Shown here: piece after piece, positions 25,319-32,729 of the stretch | How positions within the stretch are numbered: position 1 is the first letter of the stretch | How the letters are laid out: every line of letters begins with the position of its first letter | Source of the DNA: UBA8752 sp964223495 | GTDB taxonomy: Bacteria > Bacteroidota > Bacteroidia > Flavobacteriales_D > Sanyastnellaceae | Length of the DNA stretch: 44,787 bases | Assembly: GCA_964223495.1 (NCBI GenBank) | Contig: CAXQGL010000059.1 | Span: 1-44,787 of the forward strand | Direction of reading: 5' to 3' | Notes under the pieces: model-generated | What the model saw: only the letters and a program-made list of their open reading frames with translations | The model's database searches: none | Told to the model about the DNA's origin: nothing | Position numbers and translations under genes: made by a program

Positions 25319-25693
25319 ATGGACATCAATCAACGCGCCGTACTCATCGTTTTTCTGGGCATGATTGCCGCATCAGGTGCCGCAAGGCTGTATGACAAGG
25401 CAGGCCAGCCATTCTGGCACGCCCTCGTACCCGGCCTGAATGTCGTGGCACTCATGCGCATCGTGGGCCGTCCTGAAACCCATGCCCTCTGGCTTCTCGT
25501 GCCGGGCATCAACGTGTATTTCGCCGCCCGCTGGTTGGTTGAATTGGCCCAGAGCTTCGGCAAGACGCATTGGCTCGATTACGCACTGGTGGTGCTCTTC
25601 AACGCTTTCTACGTGCTCAACCTCGGACTCGCCTACAGTGAGGAATACGAGGGTCCGGTGTATCAGAAGAAGTCGGAGACGGCCTTCGCCTGA
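25319..25693 (+). CDS. Small membrane protein, DUF5684-like
   Basis: A 124-residue protein with about four hydrophobic segments (near 7-22, 34-48, 56-75 and 87-104). The order KAGQPFWHALVPGLNVVALM, then RIVGRPETHALWLLVPGINV, then SFGKTHWLDYALV resembles the small DUF5684 membrane domain, also found as the N-terminal part of Bacteroidota signal peptidase I. Here it stands alone. Function unknown. A TATGTTGC sequence 19 bases before the ATG may be its promoter box. It is convergent with alaS, 29 bases apart. The region 25210-25318 before it holds a small hairpin and no clear gene. Confidence 0.75.
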   Translation: MDINQRAVLIVFLGMIAASGAARLYDKAGQPFWHALVPGLNVVALMRIVGRPETHALWLLVPGINVYFAARWLVELAQSFGKTHWLDYALVVLFNAFYVLNLGLAYSEEYEGPVYQKKSETAFA

Positions 25694-25722
25694 TCTTGTT
25701 TCCCGGCCGGGGATTGCGCTCC

Positions 25723-28341
25723 TCAGCCTTCGAAAACGGCCCTCGCGGCTTTCAGCGCTTCCGGTAGTCCATCGGATTGTTTGCCCCCGGCCGTGGCGAA
25801 GAACGGCTGTCCACCTCCACCACCTTGAATGTGCCGGGCCAGGTCCCGGATGAGTTGACCGGCATTCAGGTCCCTTTCCTGTGCGAGCTCCTCCGTAATG
25901 AGGCATGTCAGTGTCGGCTTGCCCCCCACCTTGCTGCCGAGTACCGCGAACAGCGGAGCGGCTTCGGCCTTCAATTGAAACGCGATGTCCTTGATGGCAC
26001 CGGCATCGAGAGGAACTTCCCGGACGAGCATGCCCGGTGTTCCGGGTCCGCCCGGACGTTCGATCTCGCCGAGAAGCGTCTGCTTCAATGCGCCTGCCTG
26101 GGCCCTGCGGTGACCTTCCACCTCTTTTTGGAGCCCGGATACCCTGGACTGCAATTCCTCGACGGCCTTGACGAGGTCCGCCGGTTGCTTGAGCGCTTCA
26201 CCTGCGCGGCGCAGGATGTCCCTCTCCTCCACGATTCCCGCAAAGGCGCGTGCCCCTGTTTCAGCCTCTATCCGCCGGATTCCGGCAGCAACGGCACTTT
26301 CTGACGTGATGCGGAACAATCCGATTTCTCCGGTTGCCGCAACATGCGTGCCTCCGCACAATTCGACGCTCGGTCCGAAGCCGATCATCCGCACCGTATC
26401 GCCATATTTCTCGCCAAAGAGCATCATCGCCCCGGCAGCCTTGGCTTCCTCGATGGGGATGTTGCGCCGCTCATCCCGCCCCCTGTTCTCGCGGATCGCG
26501 GCATTGACTCGGGATTCCACCTCCTTCAATTCCTCATCCGAGACTTTCTGGAAGTGACTGAAGTCGAACCGCAGGGCCGCATCCTTGACGAGGGAGCCTT
26601 TTTGTTCGACGTGCGCCCCGAGTACATCCCGCAGTGCTTCGTGCAACAGGTGGGTCGCCGTGTGGTTCAGCGTGGTTTCGTGCCGTTTCCCGGTGTTGAC
26701 CGATGCCGTGAAGGTGGCCCCGGGGTCGGCCGGCAATCGGTCGGTAATGTGGAGAATCAGTTCATTCTCCTTGCGGGTAGTCAGGATGGGTGTTTCTCCC
26801 CCATGGGTGTCCTTGAGCGTGCCGGTATCGCCGACCTGTCCGCCGCCTTCCGGGTAGAAGGGCGTCAGGTTGAAGACCAACTGGTACCGGGTCTTGTCCT
26901 TGACCTTCACTTCCCGGTAACGTGTGATCCGTACCTGGGCATCCATCCGGTCATAACCGACGAATTCCTCGACTTTGTCGTCTTCCAGGACGGTCCAGTC
27001 ACCGGCATCCATCTTGCCTGCGGCCCTGGAACGCTCCTTTTGTTCCGCCAGTGCGGATTCGAATCCGGCATGGTCCACCGCCACGTCCTTTTCGCTGCAG
27101 ATGAGGGCCGTCAGGTCAATGGGAAATCCGTAAGTGTCGTACAATTCAAAGGCATCCGTTCCCGACAGGCTCTTGCCGGATCCAATTCGCTCATCCAACA
27201 GGCCAATCCCCTTGTCGAGGGTCCGCAGGAAACCCTCTTCCTCTTCGCGGATGACCTTGGCAATGAGTTCGCCTTGTTGGCGGAGTTCGGGGAAGAAGTC
27301 ACCCATTTGTGCGGCCAGTACCGGAACGAGGTCGCACAGGAAGGGGGCTTCGAATCCGAGGAAGCTGTATCCATAGCGCACCGCCCTGCGGAGGATGCGT
27401 CGGATGACATAGCCGGCACCCGCATTGGAGGGCAATTGGCCGTCCGCAATGGAGAAGGCCACAGCGCGGATATGGTCCGAACAGACCCTCAATGCCACAT
27501 TGGCCTTGTCATCGCCACCGGTGTAGGCAGTACCCGATGCGCTCGAGAGCTGTTGTATGAGCGGCTGGAAGACATCCGTGTCATAATTGGAGCGCTTGCC
27601 CTGCAGGACGGCTGCGAGGCGCTCGAAGCCCATCCCGGTGTCGATGTGCTGTGCGGGAAGGGGCTCGAGGGAACCGTCCGCCTTGCGCATGAACTGCATG
27701 AAGACCAGGTTCCAGATCTCGATGACCTGTGGATGGTCTTGGTTTACGAGGTCGGCACCGGGAATGGCAGCACGCTCCTCCTCGGTGCGGATGTCCACAT
27801 GGATTTCACTGCAAGGACCACAGGGCCCCGTTTCCCCCATTTCCCAGAAGTTGTCCTTCTTGTCCGCCTTGAGGATGCGTTCCTCCGGCACATGCTTCAG
27901 CCAGATGTCGATGGCCTCTTGGTCCAGTGGCAGGCCGTCACCGGCATCGCCTTCGAAAACAGTGATATAAAGCCGGTCTTTATCGATGCCGTAGCGGTCG
28001 GTCAGGAGTTCCCACGCCCAATCGATGGCTTCTTGCTTGAAGTAATCTCCGAACGACCAGTTGCCGAGCATCTCGAACATGGTGTGGTGATAGGTGTCCA
28101 CACCCACCTCTTCCAGATCGTTGTGCTTGCCACTGACGCGCAAGCATTTCTGTGTATCCGCAACCCGGGGAGACTTTGCAGGCCGGTTGCCCAGGAAGAT
28201 GTCCTTGAAGGGGTTCATACCCGCATTCGTGAACATCAGCGTGGGGTCGTCCTTCAGTACCATCGGCGCGGAAGGCACGATGTCGTGCGCCTTTTCGCGG
28301 AAGAAATCGAGGAAGGTCTTGCGGATGGAGACAGCGTCCAT
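25723..28341 (-). CDS. alaS: Alanyl-tRNA synthetase
   Basis: AlaRS charges tRNA-Ala in the cytoplasm. The 872-residue protein has the class II catalytic domain from the start (MDAVSIRKTFLDFF, PTLMFTNAGMNPFKD), the tRNA-recognition domain (IRRILRRAVRYGYSF), the editing domain with HxxxH (NHTATHLLHEAL) and CGGTHV for zinc binding, and the C-terminal oligomerisation domain ending in a Gly-rich GGGGGQPFFATAGG segment. All parts are present. ATG 28341 is used because the family sequence starts there; the open frame extends 38 codons upstream without homology. It is divergent from the M23 peptidase gene across a 127-base gap. Confidence 0.97.
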   Translation of the reverse strand: MDAVSIRKTFLDFFREKAHDIVPSAPMVLKDDPTLMFTNAGMNPFKDIFLGNRPAKSPRVADTQKCLRVSGKHNDLEEVGVDTYHHTMFEMLGNWSFGDYFKQEAIDWAWELLTDRYGIDKDRLYITVFEGDAGDGLPLDQEAIDIWLKHVPEERILKADKKDNFWEMGETGPCGPCSEIHVDIRTEEERAAIPGADLVNQDHPQVIEIWNLVFMQFMRKADGSLEPLPAQHIDTGMGFERLAAVLQGKRSNYDTDVFQPLIQQLSSASGTAYTGGDDKANVALRVCSDHIRAVAFSIADGQLPSNAGAGYVIRRILRRAVRYGYSFLGFEAPFLCDLVPVLAAQMGDFFPELRQQGELIAKVIREEEEGFLRTLDKGIGLLDERIGSGKSLSGTDAFELYDTYGFPIDLTALICSEKDVAVDHAGFESALAEQKERSRAAGKMDAGDWTVLEDDKVEEFVGYDRMDAQVRITRYREVKVKDKTRYQLVFNLTPFYPEGGGQVGDTGTLKDTHGGETPILTTRKENELILHITDRLPADPGATFTASVNTGKRHETTLNHTATHLLHEALRDVLGAHVEQKGSLVKDAALRFDFSHFQKVSDEELKEVESRVNAAIRENRGRDERRNIPIEEAKAAGAMMLFGEKYGDTVRMIGFGPSVELCGGTHVAATGEIGLFRITSESAVAAGIRRIEAETGARAFAGIVEERDILRRAGEALKQPADLVKAVEELQSRVSGLQKEVEGHRRAQAGALKQTLLGEIERPGGPGTPGMLVREVPLDAGAIKDIAFQLKAEAAPLFAVLGSKVGGKPTLTCLITEELAQERDLNAGQLIRDLARHIQGGGGGQPFFATAGGKQSDGLPEALKAARAVFEG

Positions 28342-28420
28342 GGGTCGGAATCCGGCACGTTGTTCACATGCCAATGTTGGTGGTAAAGTCTGTGAAAGCC
28401 ACGGTTGCCGCGGGTTTCCG

Positions 28421-28452
28421 GTTGTGAAAGTAGGGACTTTCCTGTACTTTCG
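28421..28452 (+). promoter_or_regulatory. Promoter of the M23 peptidase gene
   Basis: TTG at 28421-28423, 21 bases, TACTTTCG at 28445-28452, then 16 bases to ATG 28469. On the opposite strand TACTTTCA (28431-28424) overlaps this promoter and may serve alaS. Confidence 0.65.
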
Positions 28453-28468
28453 CACCGCGTTTTTTCAC

Positions 28469-29440
28469 ATGAAGAAGCATCATATCCGATTCAACCGTGA
28501 ACAGCTGAGGACGGAAGCCATTCCGTACACGGCTTCGGATTATGTGCGCTGGTTCCTCATGCGGCTGGCGACCATCGCGGCCATTGCGGTGGTTTCGATC
28601 ATGCTGTTCGATCAGTATTTCGAGAGTCCGAAGGACCGCCGACAACAGCGCCAGATTGCCTTTCTGGAGTCCCAGATGGCCCTGATGGAAAACAAGGTTC
28701 AAGGCATGGAGGGGGCCCTGTCCGAATTGACGGACCGGGACGAAGTGATCTACCGCAACATCTTTGGTGCGGAACCTTATCCCGAGCACCTGCGGAATCC
28801 CGGCATCGGTGGTTCCGACCGCTATGGTGACCTGCGGGGCCTCGAACAGAGCGACCAGGTGATTGCGCTGCGCGAGGAAATCGCGGAACTGGAGCGTCGG
28901 ATGCTCGCCCAGGGAGAAAGCTTCAACCAACTCATCGACCTGTCCGAGAACAGGGAGGAGTTGTTGAAGAGCATTCCTGCGATCCAACCCGTCCGGAACA
29001 GCGACTTGAAGCGGATGGCCAGCGGTTACGGTTACCGGATCCACCCCATCTACAAGGTGCGGAAGATGCACTGGGGCATGGATTTCGCCGCCCCGACCGG
29101 AACGGAGATCTTCGCCACCGGAGACGGTGAGGTGGTCGAGGTGAAGAAGAAGTACAACGGCTATGGCCATCACATCCGCATCCGACATGGCTTCGGGTAC
29201 GAAACCCTGTATGCCCACATGTCCAAGATCCTGGTCCGACGCGGCCAGCGGGTGGAACGGGGAGAGGTCATCGGCCTCGTGGGTTCCACGGGCACTTCCG
29301 TGGCACCACACCTGCACTATGAGGTCTTCAAGGAGGGCAAGCGGGTGAATCCCGCCCACTACTATTTCAACGACCTCTCACCCGAGCAATACGAGCGGTT
29401 GCTGGCGGCGTCGGAGGACGCCAACCAGAGCTTCGACTGA
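28469..29440 (+). CDS. M23 family peptidoglycan endopeptidase, membrane-anchored
   Basis: A 323-residue protein that should cut peptide cross-links of peptidoglycan in the periplasm. One TM segment (about 29-47) anchors it by the N-terminus. A coiled coil (about 55-165, rich in Glu, Leu and Gln) follows. The LytM domain carries the zinc ligands His201 and Asp205 (HWGMDFAAP) and His283 in HLHYEV, plus catalytic His250 in LYAHMS. All metal ligands are present, so it looks active rather than an EnvC/NlpD-type activator. The ATG is set by the promoter and the family start MKKHHIRFN. A merR-type gene follows 46 bases later, a pairing common in Bacteroidota. Confidence 0.93.
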   Translation: MKKHHIRFNREQLRTEAIPYTASDYVRWFLMRLATIAAIAVVSIMLFDQYFESPKDRRQQRQIAFLESQMALMENKVQGMEGALSELTDRDEVIYRNIFGAEPYPEHLRNPGIGGSDRYGDLRGLEQSDQVIALREEIAELERRMLAQGESFNQLIDLSENREELLKSIPAIQPVRNSDLKRMASGYGYRIHPIYKVRKMHWGMDFAAPTGTEIFATGDGEVVEVKKKYNGYGHHIRIRHGFGYETLYAHMSKILVRRGQRVERGEVIGLVGSTGTSVAPHLHYEVFKEGKRVNPAHYYFNDLSPEQYERLLAASEDANQSFD

Positions 29441-29464
29441 GGCACCGATTTGGCGCGCCACTCA

Positions 29465-29485
29465 GCCTTGCGCATCTTGCAAGGC
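29465..29485. promoter_or_regulatory. Perfect inverted repeat at the start of the merR-type gene
   Basis: GCCTTGC (29465-29471), 7-base spacer, GCAAGGC (29479-29485), one base before ATG 29487. It could be an operator for the MerR-type protein or a hairpin that controls its translation. Confidence 0.45.
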
Positions 29486-29486
29486 C

Positions 29487-29822
29487 ATGGCCACGAAGCG
29501 TTACTGGTCCATATCCGAAGTCGCCGGGAAATTCGGCGTCAACCAGTCGCTGCTGCGATATTGGGAAAAGGAGTTTCCGCTCCTCGACCCCAAGAAACAG
29601 GGCAGTGGAAAGCGCGCATACACGGCACGGGACATTGAGATCGTGACCGTGCTCCATGATCTCCTCAAGGAAAAAGGGTACACCATCGACGGTGCGAAGC
29701 GCCAGCTGAGGAAGGCCATCCGGGAGCGGCAGGACATGGAGGAATTGCGCAACCGCCTCGAGCACGCTCGTGCAGAATTGCTCCGGATTGCCGAAGATGT
29801 GGATCCGCAGGGGCAGGGCTGA
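29487..29822 (+). CDS. MerR family transcriptional regulator
   Basis: A 111-residue DNA-binding protein. The N-terminal winged helix-turn-helix (about 6-75) reads YWSISEVAGKFGVNQSLLRY, then WEKEF and GKRAYTARDIE, the MerR signature with its R-x-Y-x-x-x-D-I wing. A helical dimerisation segment (about 76-105) follows. No C-terminal effector domain or metal-binding Cys is present, so the signal is unclear. It lies behind the M23 peptidase gene, with a perfect inverted repeat next to its start that may be its own operator. It ends 4 bases from the convergent rfaD stop. Confidence 0.92.
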   Translation: MATKRYWSISEVAGKFGVNQSLLRYWEKEFPLLDPKKQGSGKRAYTARDIEIVTVLHDLLKEKGYTIDGAKRQLRKAIRERQDMEELRNRLEHARAELLRIAEDVDPQGQG

Positions 29823-29826
29823 TTCC

Positions 29827-30804
29827 TTACAGTACCGCCTCCTTCTGCAGATATTCCCGAACGTATTCGTTCACCCCTTCCTCCAAGGTGGTCATTTCAC
29901 GGTCGTAGCCCGCGGCACGTAGTTTTCCGAGGTCTGCTTCAGTGAAATACTGGTAGGTGTCCCGAATGTCTGCAGGGGTGTCGATGAATCCGATGTTGTA
30001 GGGTGCATCAAGCGCATCGAATGTGGCCCGGGTCAGGTCGAGGAAGGTCCGGGCCTTTCCTGAACCGAGGTTGTAGAGACCACTGTCCTTGCGGTGGTGC
30101 ATGAGCCAATGGCAGACATCCACCACATCGCGCACATAGATGAAGTCGCGCAACTGCTCCCCATCGGAATAGCCGTCCCGGTGGCTTCGGAACAGCTTCA
30201 TTTCCCCGCTGGCCTTGATCTGGTTGAAGGCGTGAAAGACCACGGAGGCCATGCGGCCCTTGTGGTATTCACCCGGGCCGTAGACGTTGAAGAACTTCAG
30301 GCCCGCCCAGAAATACGGTGCCCTTCCGGCGTCTGCCTCTGCGAGTGCCCACAGGTCGAATTGCTGCTTGCTGTCTCCATACGGATTGAGCGGCCGCAAC
30401 CGCTCCACCCCGTCGTGGTCATCTGAATATCCATGCTCACCTCCACCATAGGTGGCCGCACTCGAAGCGTAGACGAGCGGCAACCCGAAACGTTGGCAAA
30501 GACGCCAGATTTCCTTGCTGTAATTGAGGTTCAATGCATCGAATACGGCCCGGTCCTGTTCGGTCGTGTCCGTTCTGGCACCGAGATGGAAGACGAATTG
30601 GACCTGTTCCTCATTGGCTTCGAGCCAAGCCGGAAATTCGGACCTGTCCACGCGCTCCGCACAAATCCGCTCTCCATGATTGCGCGCCTTGTCGGGCCTG
30701 TTGCCAAAGTCGTCCACCAGGACGAGATCGCGGAATCCTTCCTCGTTGAGGCGGGCCGCCAAGGCACTCCCAATGAACCCGGCGGCACCTGTGATGGTAA
30801 TCAT
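29827..30804 (-). CDS. rfaD: ADP-L-glycero-D-manno-heptose 6-epimerase
   Basis: RfaD (HldD) converts ADP-D-glycero-D-manno-heptose to the L form for the lipopolysaccharide inner core. The 325-residue short-chain dehydrogenase fold shows the NAD(P)-binding TGAAGFIGS at 5-13, the catalytic Ser region YASSAATYGG at about 112-121 and the Tyr142/Lys146 pair in NPYGDSKQQFD. FNVYGPGEYHKG is characteristic of this epimerase. ATG 30804 is used because it begins the Rossmann strand MITITGAAG and follows a TACCTTCG box by 4 bases. It is divergent from queD. Together with waaA it shows that the cell makes Kdo- and heptose-containing lipopolysaccharide. Confidence 0.94.
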   Translation of the reverse strand: MITITGAAGFIGSALAARLNEEGFRDLVLVDDFGNRPDKARNHGERICAERVDRSEFPAWLEANEEQVQFVFHLGARTDTTEQDRAVFDALNLNYSKEIWRLCQRFGLPLVYASSAATYGGGEHGYSDDHDGVERLRPLNPYGDSKQQFDLWALAEADAGRAPYFWAGLKFFNVYGPGEYHKGRMASVVFHAFNQIKASGEMKLFRSHRDGYSDGEQLRDFIYVRDVVDVCHWLMHHRKDSGLYNLGSGKARTFLDLTRATFDALDAPYNIGFIDTPADIRDTYQYFTEADLGKLRAAGYDREMTTLEEGVNEYVREYLQKEAVL

Positions 30805-30808
30805 GGAG

Positions 30809-30822
30809 CGAAGGTAAATTCG
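30809..30822. promoter_or_regulatory. Back-to-back -7 boxes for rfaD and queD sharing one TA
   Basis: On the plus strand TAAATTCG (30815-30822) lies 11 bases before queD. On the minus strand TACCTTCG (30816-30809) lies 4 bases before rfaD. The boxes share the TA at 30815-30816. A TTTC (30839-30836) fits the -33 place for rfaD; none is clear for queD. Confidence 0.6.
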
Positions 30823-30833
30823 CACCCCGCCAC

Positions 30834-31256
30834 ATGAAACACGTTTACGTCACCCGCCGCGCCCGATTCAATGCCGCCCACAAACTGTGGAACGACGACT
30901 GGTCGGATGAGCGCAACCTCGAGGTCTTCGGCAAGTGCGCCAATCCCAACTGGCACGGCCACAACTATGAGCTGCATGTGACCATCAAAGGGGTGCCGGC
31001 AGAGGACACGGGGTACTGCATGGACTTGAAGGTGCTGAGGGACATCATCAAGGAACATGTGGAGAATCCGCTCGACCACCGCAACCTCAACCTCGATGTG
31101 CCGTGGATGAAGGGCATCAAGACTTCCACGGAGAACCTCATCATCGCCATCTGGGAGCAGCTGGAAGGGCCCATCCAGGCTTCCGGATGTACGTTGCACC
31201 ACATCCGGTTGTACGAGACGGAGAACAACTACGCCGACTACTACGGCGGGGAGTGA
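30834..31256 (+). CDS. queD: 6-carboxy-5,6,7,8-tetrahydropterin synthase family protein
   Basis: QueD turns 7,8-dihydroneopterin triphosphate into 6-carboxytetrahydropterin on the path to queuosine. The 140-residue product has the zinc ligands His16 (FNAAH), His41 and His43 (HGHNY), catalytic Cys35 in GKCANPNWHGH, and the substrate-anchoring Glu in YETENNYADYYGGE. The Cys six residues before HGH is at a slightly longer distance than in E. coli QueD, so a eukaryote-like pyruvoyl-tetrahydropterin synthase activity is also possible. folE, which makes the substrate, starts 28 bases downstream. It is transcribed away from rfaD through a shared promoter region. Confidence 0.9.
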   Translation: MKHVYVTRRARFNAAHKLWNDDWSDERNLEVFGKCANPNWHGHNYELHVTIKGVPAEDTGYCMDLKVLRDIIKEHVENPLDHRNLNLDVPWMKGIKTSTENLIIAIWEQLEGPIQASGCTLHHIRLYETENNYADYYGGE

Positions 31257-31271
31257 GGCCCGGTGAGGCCT

Positions 31272-31279
31272 TAACTTGC
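31272..31279 (+). promoter_or_regulatory. Possible -7 box of folE
   Basis: TAACTTGC, 5 bases before ATG 31285, in the short gap after queD. The last two bases differ from TTTG. No clear -33 was found. Confidence 0.4.
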
Positions 31280-31284
31280 GGGCC

Positions 31285-31887
31285 ATGGCGCTGTACAGAC
31301 GCGAGGACCACTATGATGATGATGCCATCGGCTCCATGGCGGCCCGATACCGTGACGTCCTGTCCTCCATCGGGGAAGACCCGGAAAGAGAAGGATTGCT
31401 GAAGACACCGGAGCGGGCGGCGAAGGCCTTGGCCTTCCTGACGCAGGGGATGGGCCAGGACGCGGCCGGCATCCTGAAATCCGCCCTGTTCGAGGAGGAG
31501 TGTGAGGAGATGGTCCTCGTCAGGGACATCGAGGTCTTCTCGCTCTGCGAGCACCACATGCTGCCTTTCCTCGGCAAGGCCCATGTCGCCTATCTGCCCC
31601 AGGGGCGCATCACCGGGCTCAGCAAGATCCCGCGGGTGGTGGATGTGTACGCGCGCAGATTGCAGGTTCAGGAACGCCTCACGCGCCAAATCCGGGACTG
31701 CATACAGGACACCCTCGATCCGAGGGGTGTGGCTGTCGTGATCGAGGCACGCCACCTCTGCATGCAGATGAGGGGCGTGGAGAAGCAGCACAGCCTCACC
31801 ACGACGAGTGCCTTTACGGGGGCATTTCTGAATGATCCCAAAACACGCAAGGAATTCATGCGATTGATTGATACGAAAGGGGCTTGA
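31285..31887 (+). CDS. folE: GTP cyclohydrolase I
   Basis: FolE converts GTP to 7,8-dihydroneopterin triphosphate, the entry step for folate and for the QueD branch. The 200-residue length fits the type IA enzyme. Zinc ligands Cys88 and His91 (LCEHHMLPF) and Cys159 (ARHLCMQMRG) keep the 71-residue spacing of the E. coli ligands Cys110 and Cys181. The catalytic segment GLSKIPRVVDVYARRLQVQE and the C-terminal SLTTTSAFTGAF are intact. ATG 31285 is preferred over the TTG at 31276. It follows queD by 28 bases in the same direction, so the two enzymes act in sequence and are probably made together. Confidence 0.97.
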   Translation: MALYRREDHYDDDAIGSMAARYRDVLSSIGEDPEREGLLKTPERAAKALAFLTQGMGQDAAGILKSALFEEECEEMVLVRDIEVFSLCEHHMLPFLGKAHVAYLPQGRITGLSKIPRVVDVYARRLQVQERLTRQIRDCIQDTLDPRGVAVVIEARHLCMQMRGVEKQHSLTTTSAFTGAFLNDPKTRKEFMRLIDTKGA

Positions 31888-31903
31888 TTTGGCGCGGATT
31901 GCC

Positions 31904-31911
31904 CAAATTCG
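31904..31911 (+). promoter_or_regulatory. Possible -7 box of the Bax-inhibitor-1 gene
   Basis: CAAATTCG, 4 bases before ATG 31916, with a TTG 17 bases upstream (31884-31886). It differs from TAnnTTCG at the first base only. Confidence 0.4.
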
Positions 31912-31915
31912 CCCC

Positions 31916-32662
31916 ATGTCGAATCAAGATCCTCCCCGCATCTTCGGCGGGAACAGAACTTCAGAGTATACCACCGGTGCCACGGCATTCGTCGCGGACG
32001 AGCGGGGATTCATGAATGCCGTGTTCGGTTGGATGGCGGCTGGCCTCTCCATCACGGGGGCCGTGGCCTGGTATTTCGCGAGCAGTGGCGCCATCATGAT
32101 GCTGTTCTCCGAGACGGGGGGCATGAGCATGTTGGGGTGGGCGGTCATGCTCGCACCGCTCGCGTTCATACTGGCCATGAATTTCGGACTGCAACGGATG
32201 AGCGCTTCGACCTTGACGTTGTTGTTTGTCGCCTTCAGCGCCACCATGGGGGCCTCGCTCAGCAGCATTTTCCTCGTCTACTCGATGGGCAGCATTGCGC
32301 AGGTCTTCGGCATCACGGCGGGTACTTTCCTCGTAATGTCCATCGTGGGCTACACCACTTCCACGGACCTGAGCCGTTTCGGCAGCCTGTTGTTCATGGC
32401 CTTGATCGGCATCCTGATCGCCATGCTCGTCAACTGGTTCCTGGCATCGGCCGCATTGGATTACGCCATCTCCATCGCAGGGGTGCTCATCTTCACGGGA
32501 CTCATCGCGTACGATACCCAGAAACTCAAGCGCATCGCGGCGGGGGTGGAATACGGCAGCGAGACAGGCAGGAAGTTGGCCCTGCTCGGCGCCACGAGTC
32601 TCTACCTCGACTTCATCAACCTCTTCCTGTTCCTGTTGCGCCTGCTTGGGCGCCGGGATTGA
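31916..32662 (+). CDS. Bax inhibitor-1/YccA family membrane protein
   Basis: A 248-residue protein with about seven hydrophobic segments after a 30-residue soluble N-terminus. The TMBIM-family signature is clear at the end: IAGVLIFTGLIAYDTQKLK, with the conserved Asp of the calcium/proton sensor, then LALLGATSLYLDFINLFLFL. Bacterial relatives such as BsYetJ conduct calcium in a pH-dependent way; whether this one does is inferred. ATG 31916 is used; a longer frame from 31868 overlaps folE without adding family sequence. It ends before a strong bidirectional terminator and is likely transcribed alone or by readthrough from queD-folE. Confidence 0.92.
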   Translation: MSNQDPPRIFGGNRTSEYTTGATAFVADERGFMNAVFGWMAAGLSITGAVAWYFASSGAIMMLFSETGGMSMLGWAVMLAPLAFILAMNFGLQRMSASTLTLLFVAFSATMGASLSSIFLVYSMGSIAQVFGITAGTFLVMSIVGYTTSTDLSRFGSLLFMALIGILIAMLVNWFLASAALDYAISIAGVLIFTGLIAYDTQKLKRIAAGVEYGSETGRKLALLGATSLYLDFINLFLFLLRLLGRRD

Positions 32663-32679
32663 GTGTACCATTCAACATG

Positions 32680-32712
32680 AAAAAAGGCGGTCCACTTCAG
32701 GCCGCCTTTTTT
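32680..32712. terminator. Bidirectional intrinsic terminator
   Basis: AAAAAAGGCGG (32680-32690) pairs with CCGCCTTTTTT (32702-32712) around an 11-base loop. T-runs flank the GC core on both strands. It separates the convergent Bax-inhibitor-1 and deiminase genes. Confidence 0.92.
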
Positions 32713-32729
32713 CGTGCCGTTCCAACGGA

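Noticed and set aside
25702..25711. Palindrome CCCGGCCGGG between the DUF5684-like gene and alaS
   Set aside because: Short, no loop and no T-run. It is expected by chance in GC-rich DNA.
26344..28386. A 680-codon open frame antisense to alaS
   Set aside because: It lies fully opposite a clear alaS, has no recognisable domain, and is the usual shadow frame of high-GC coding DNA.
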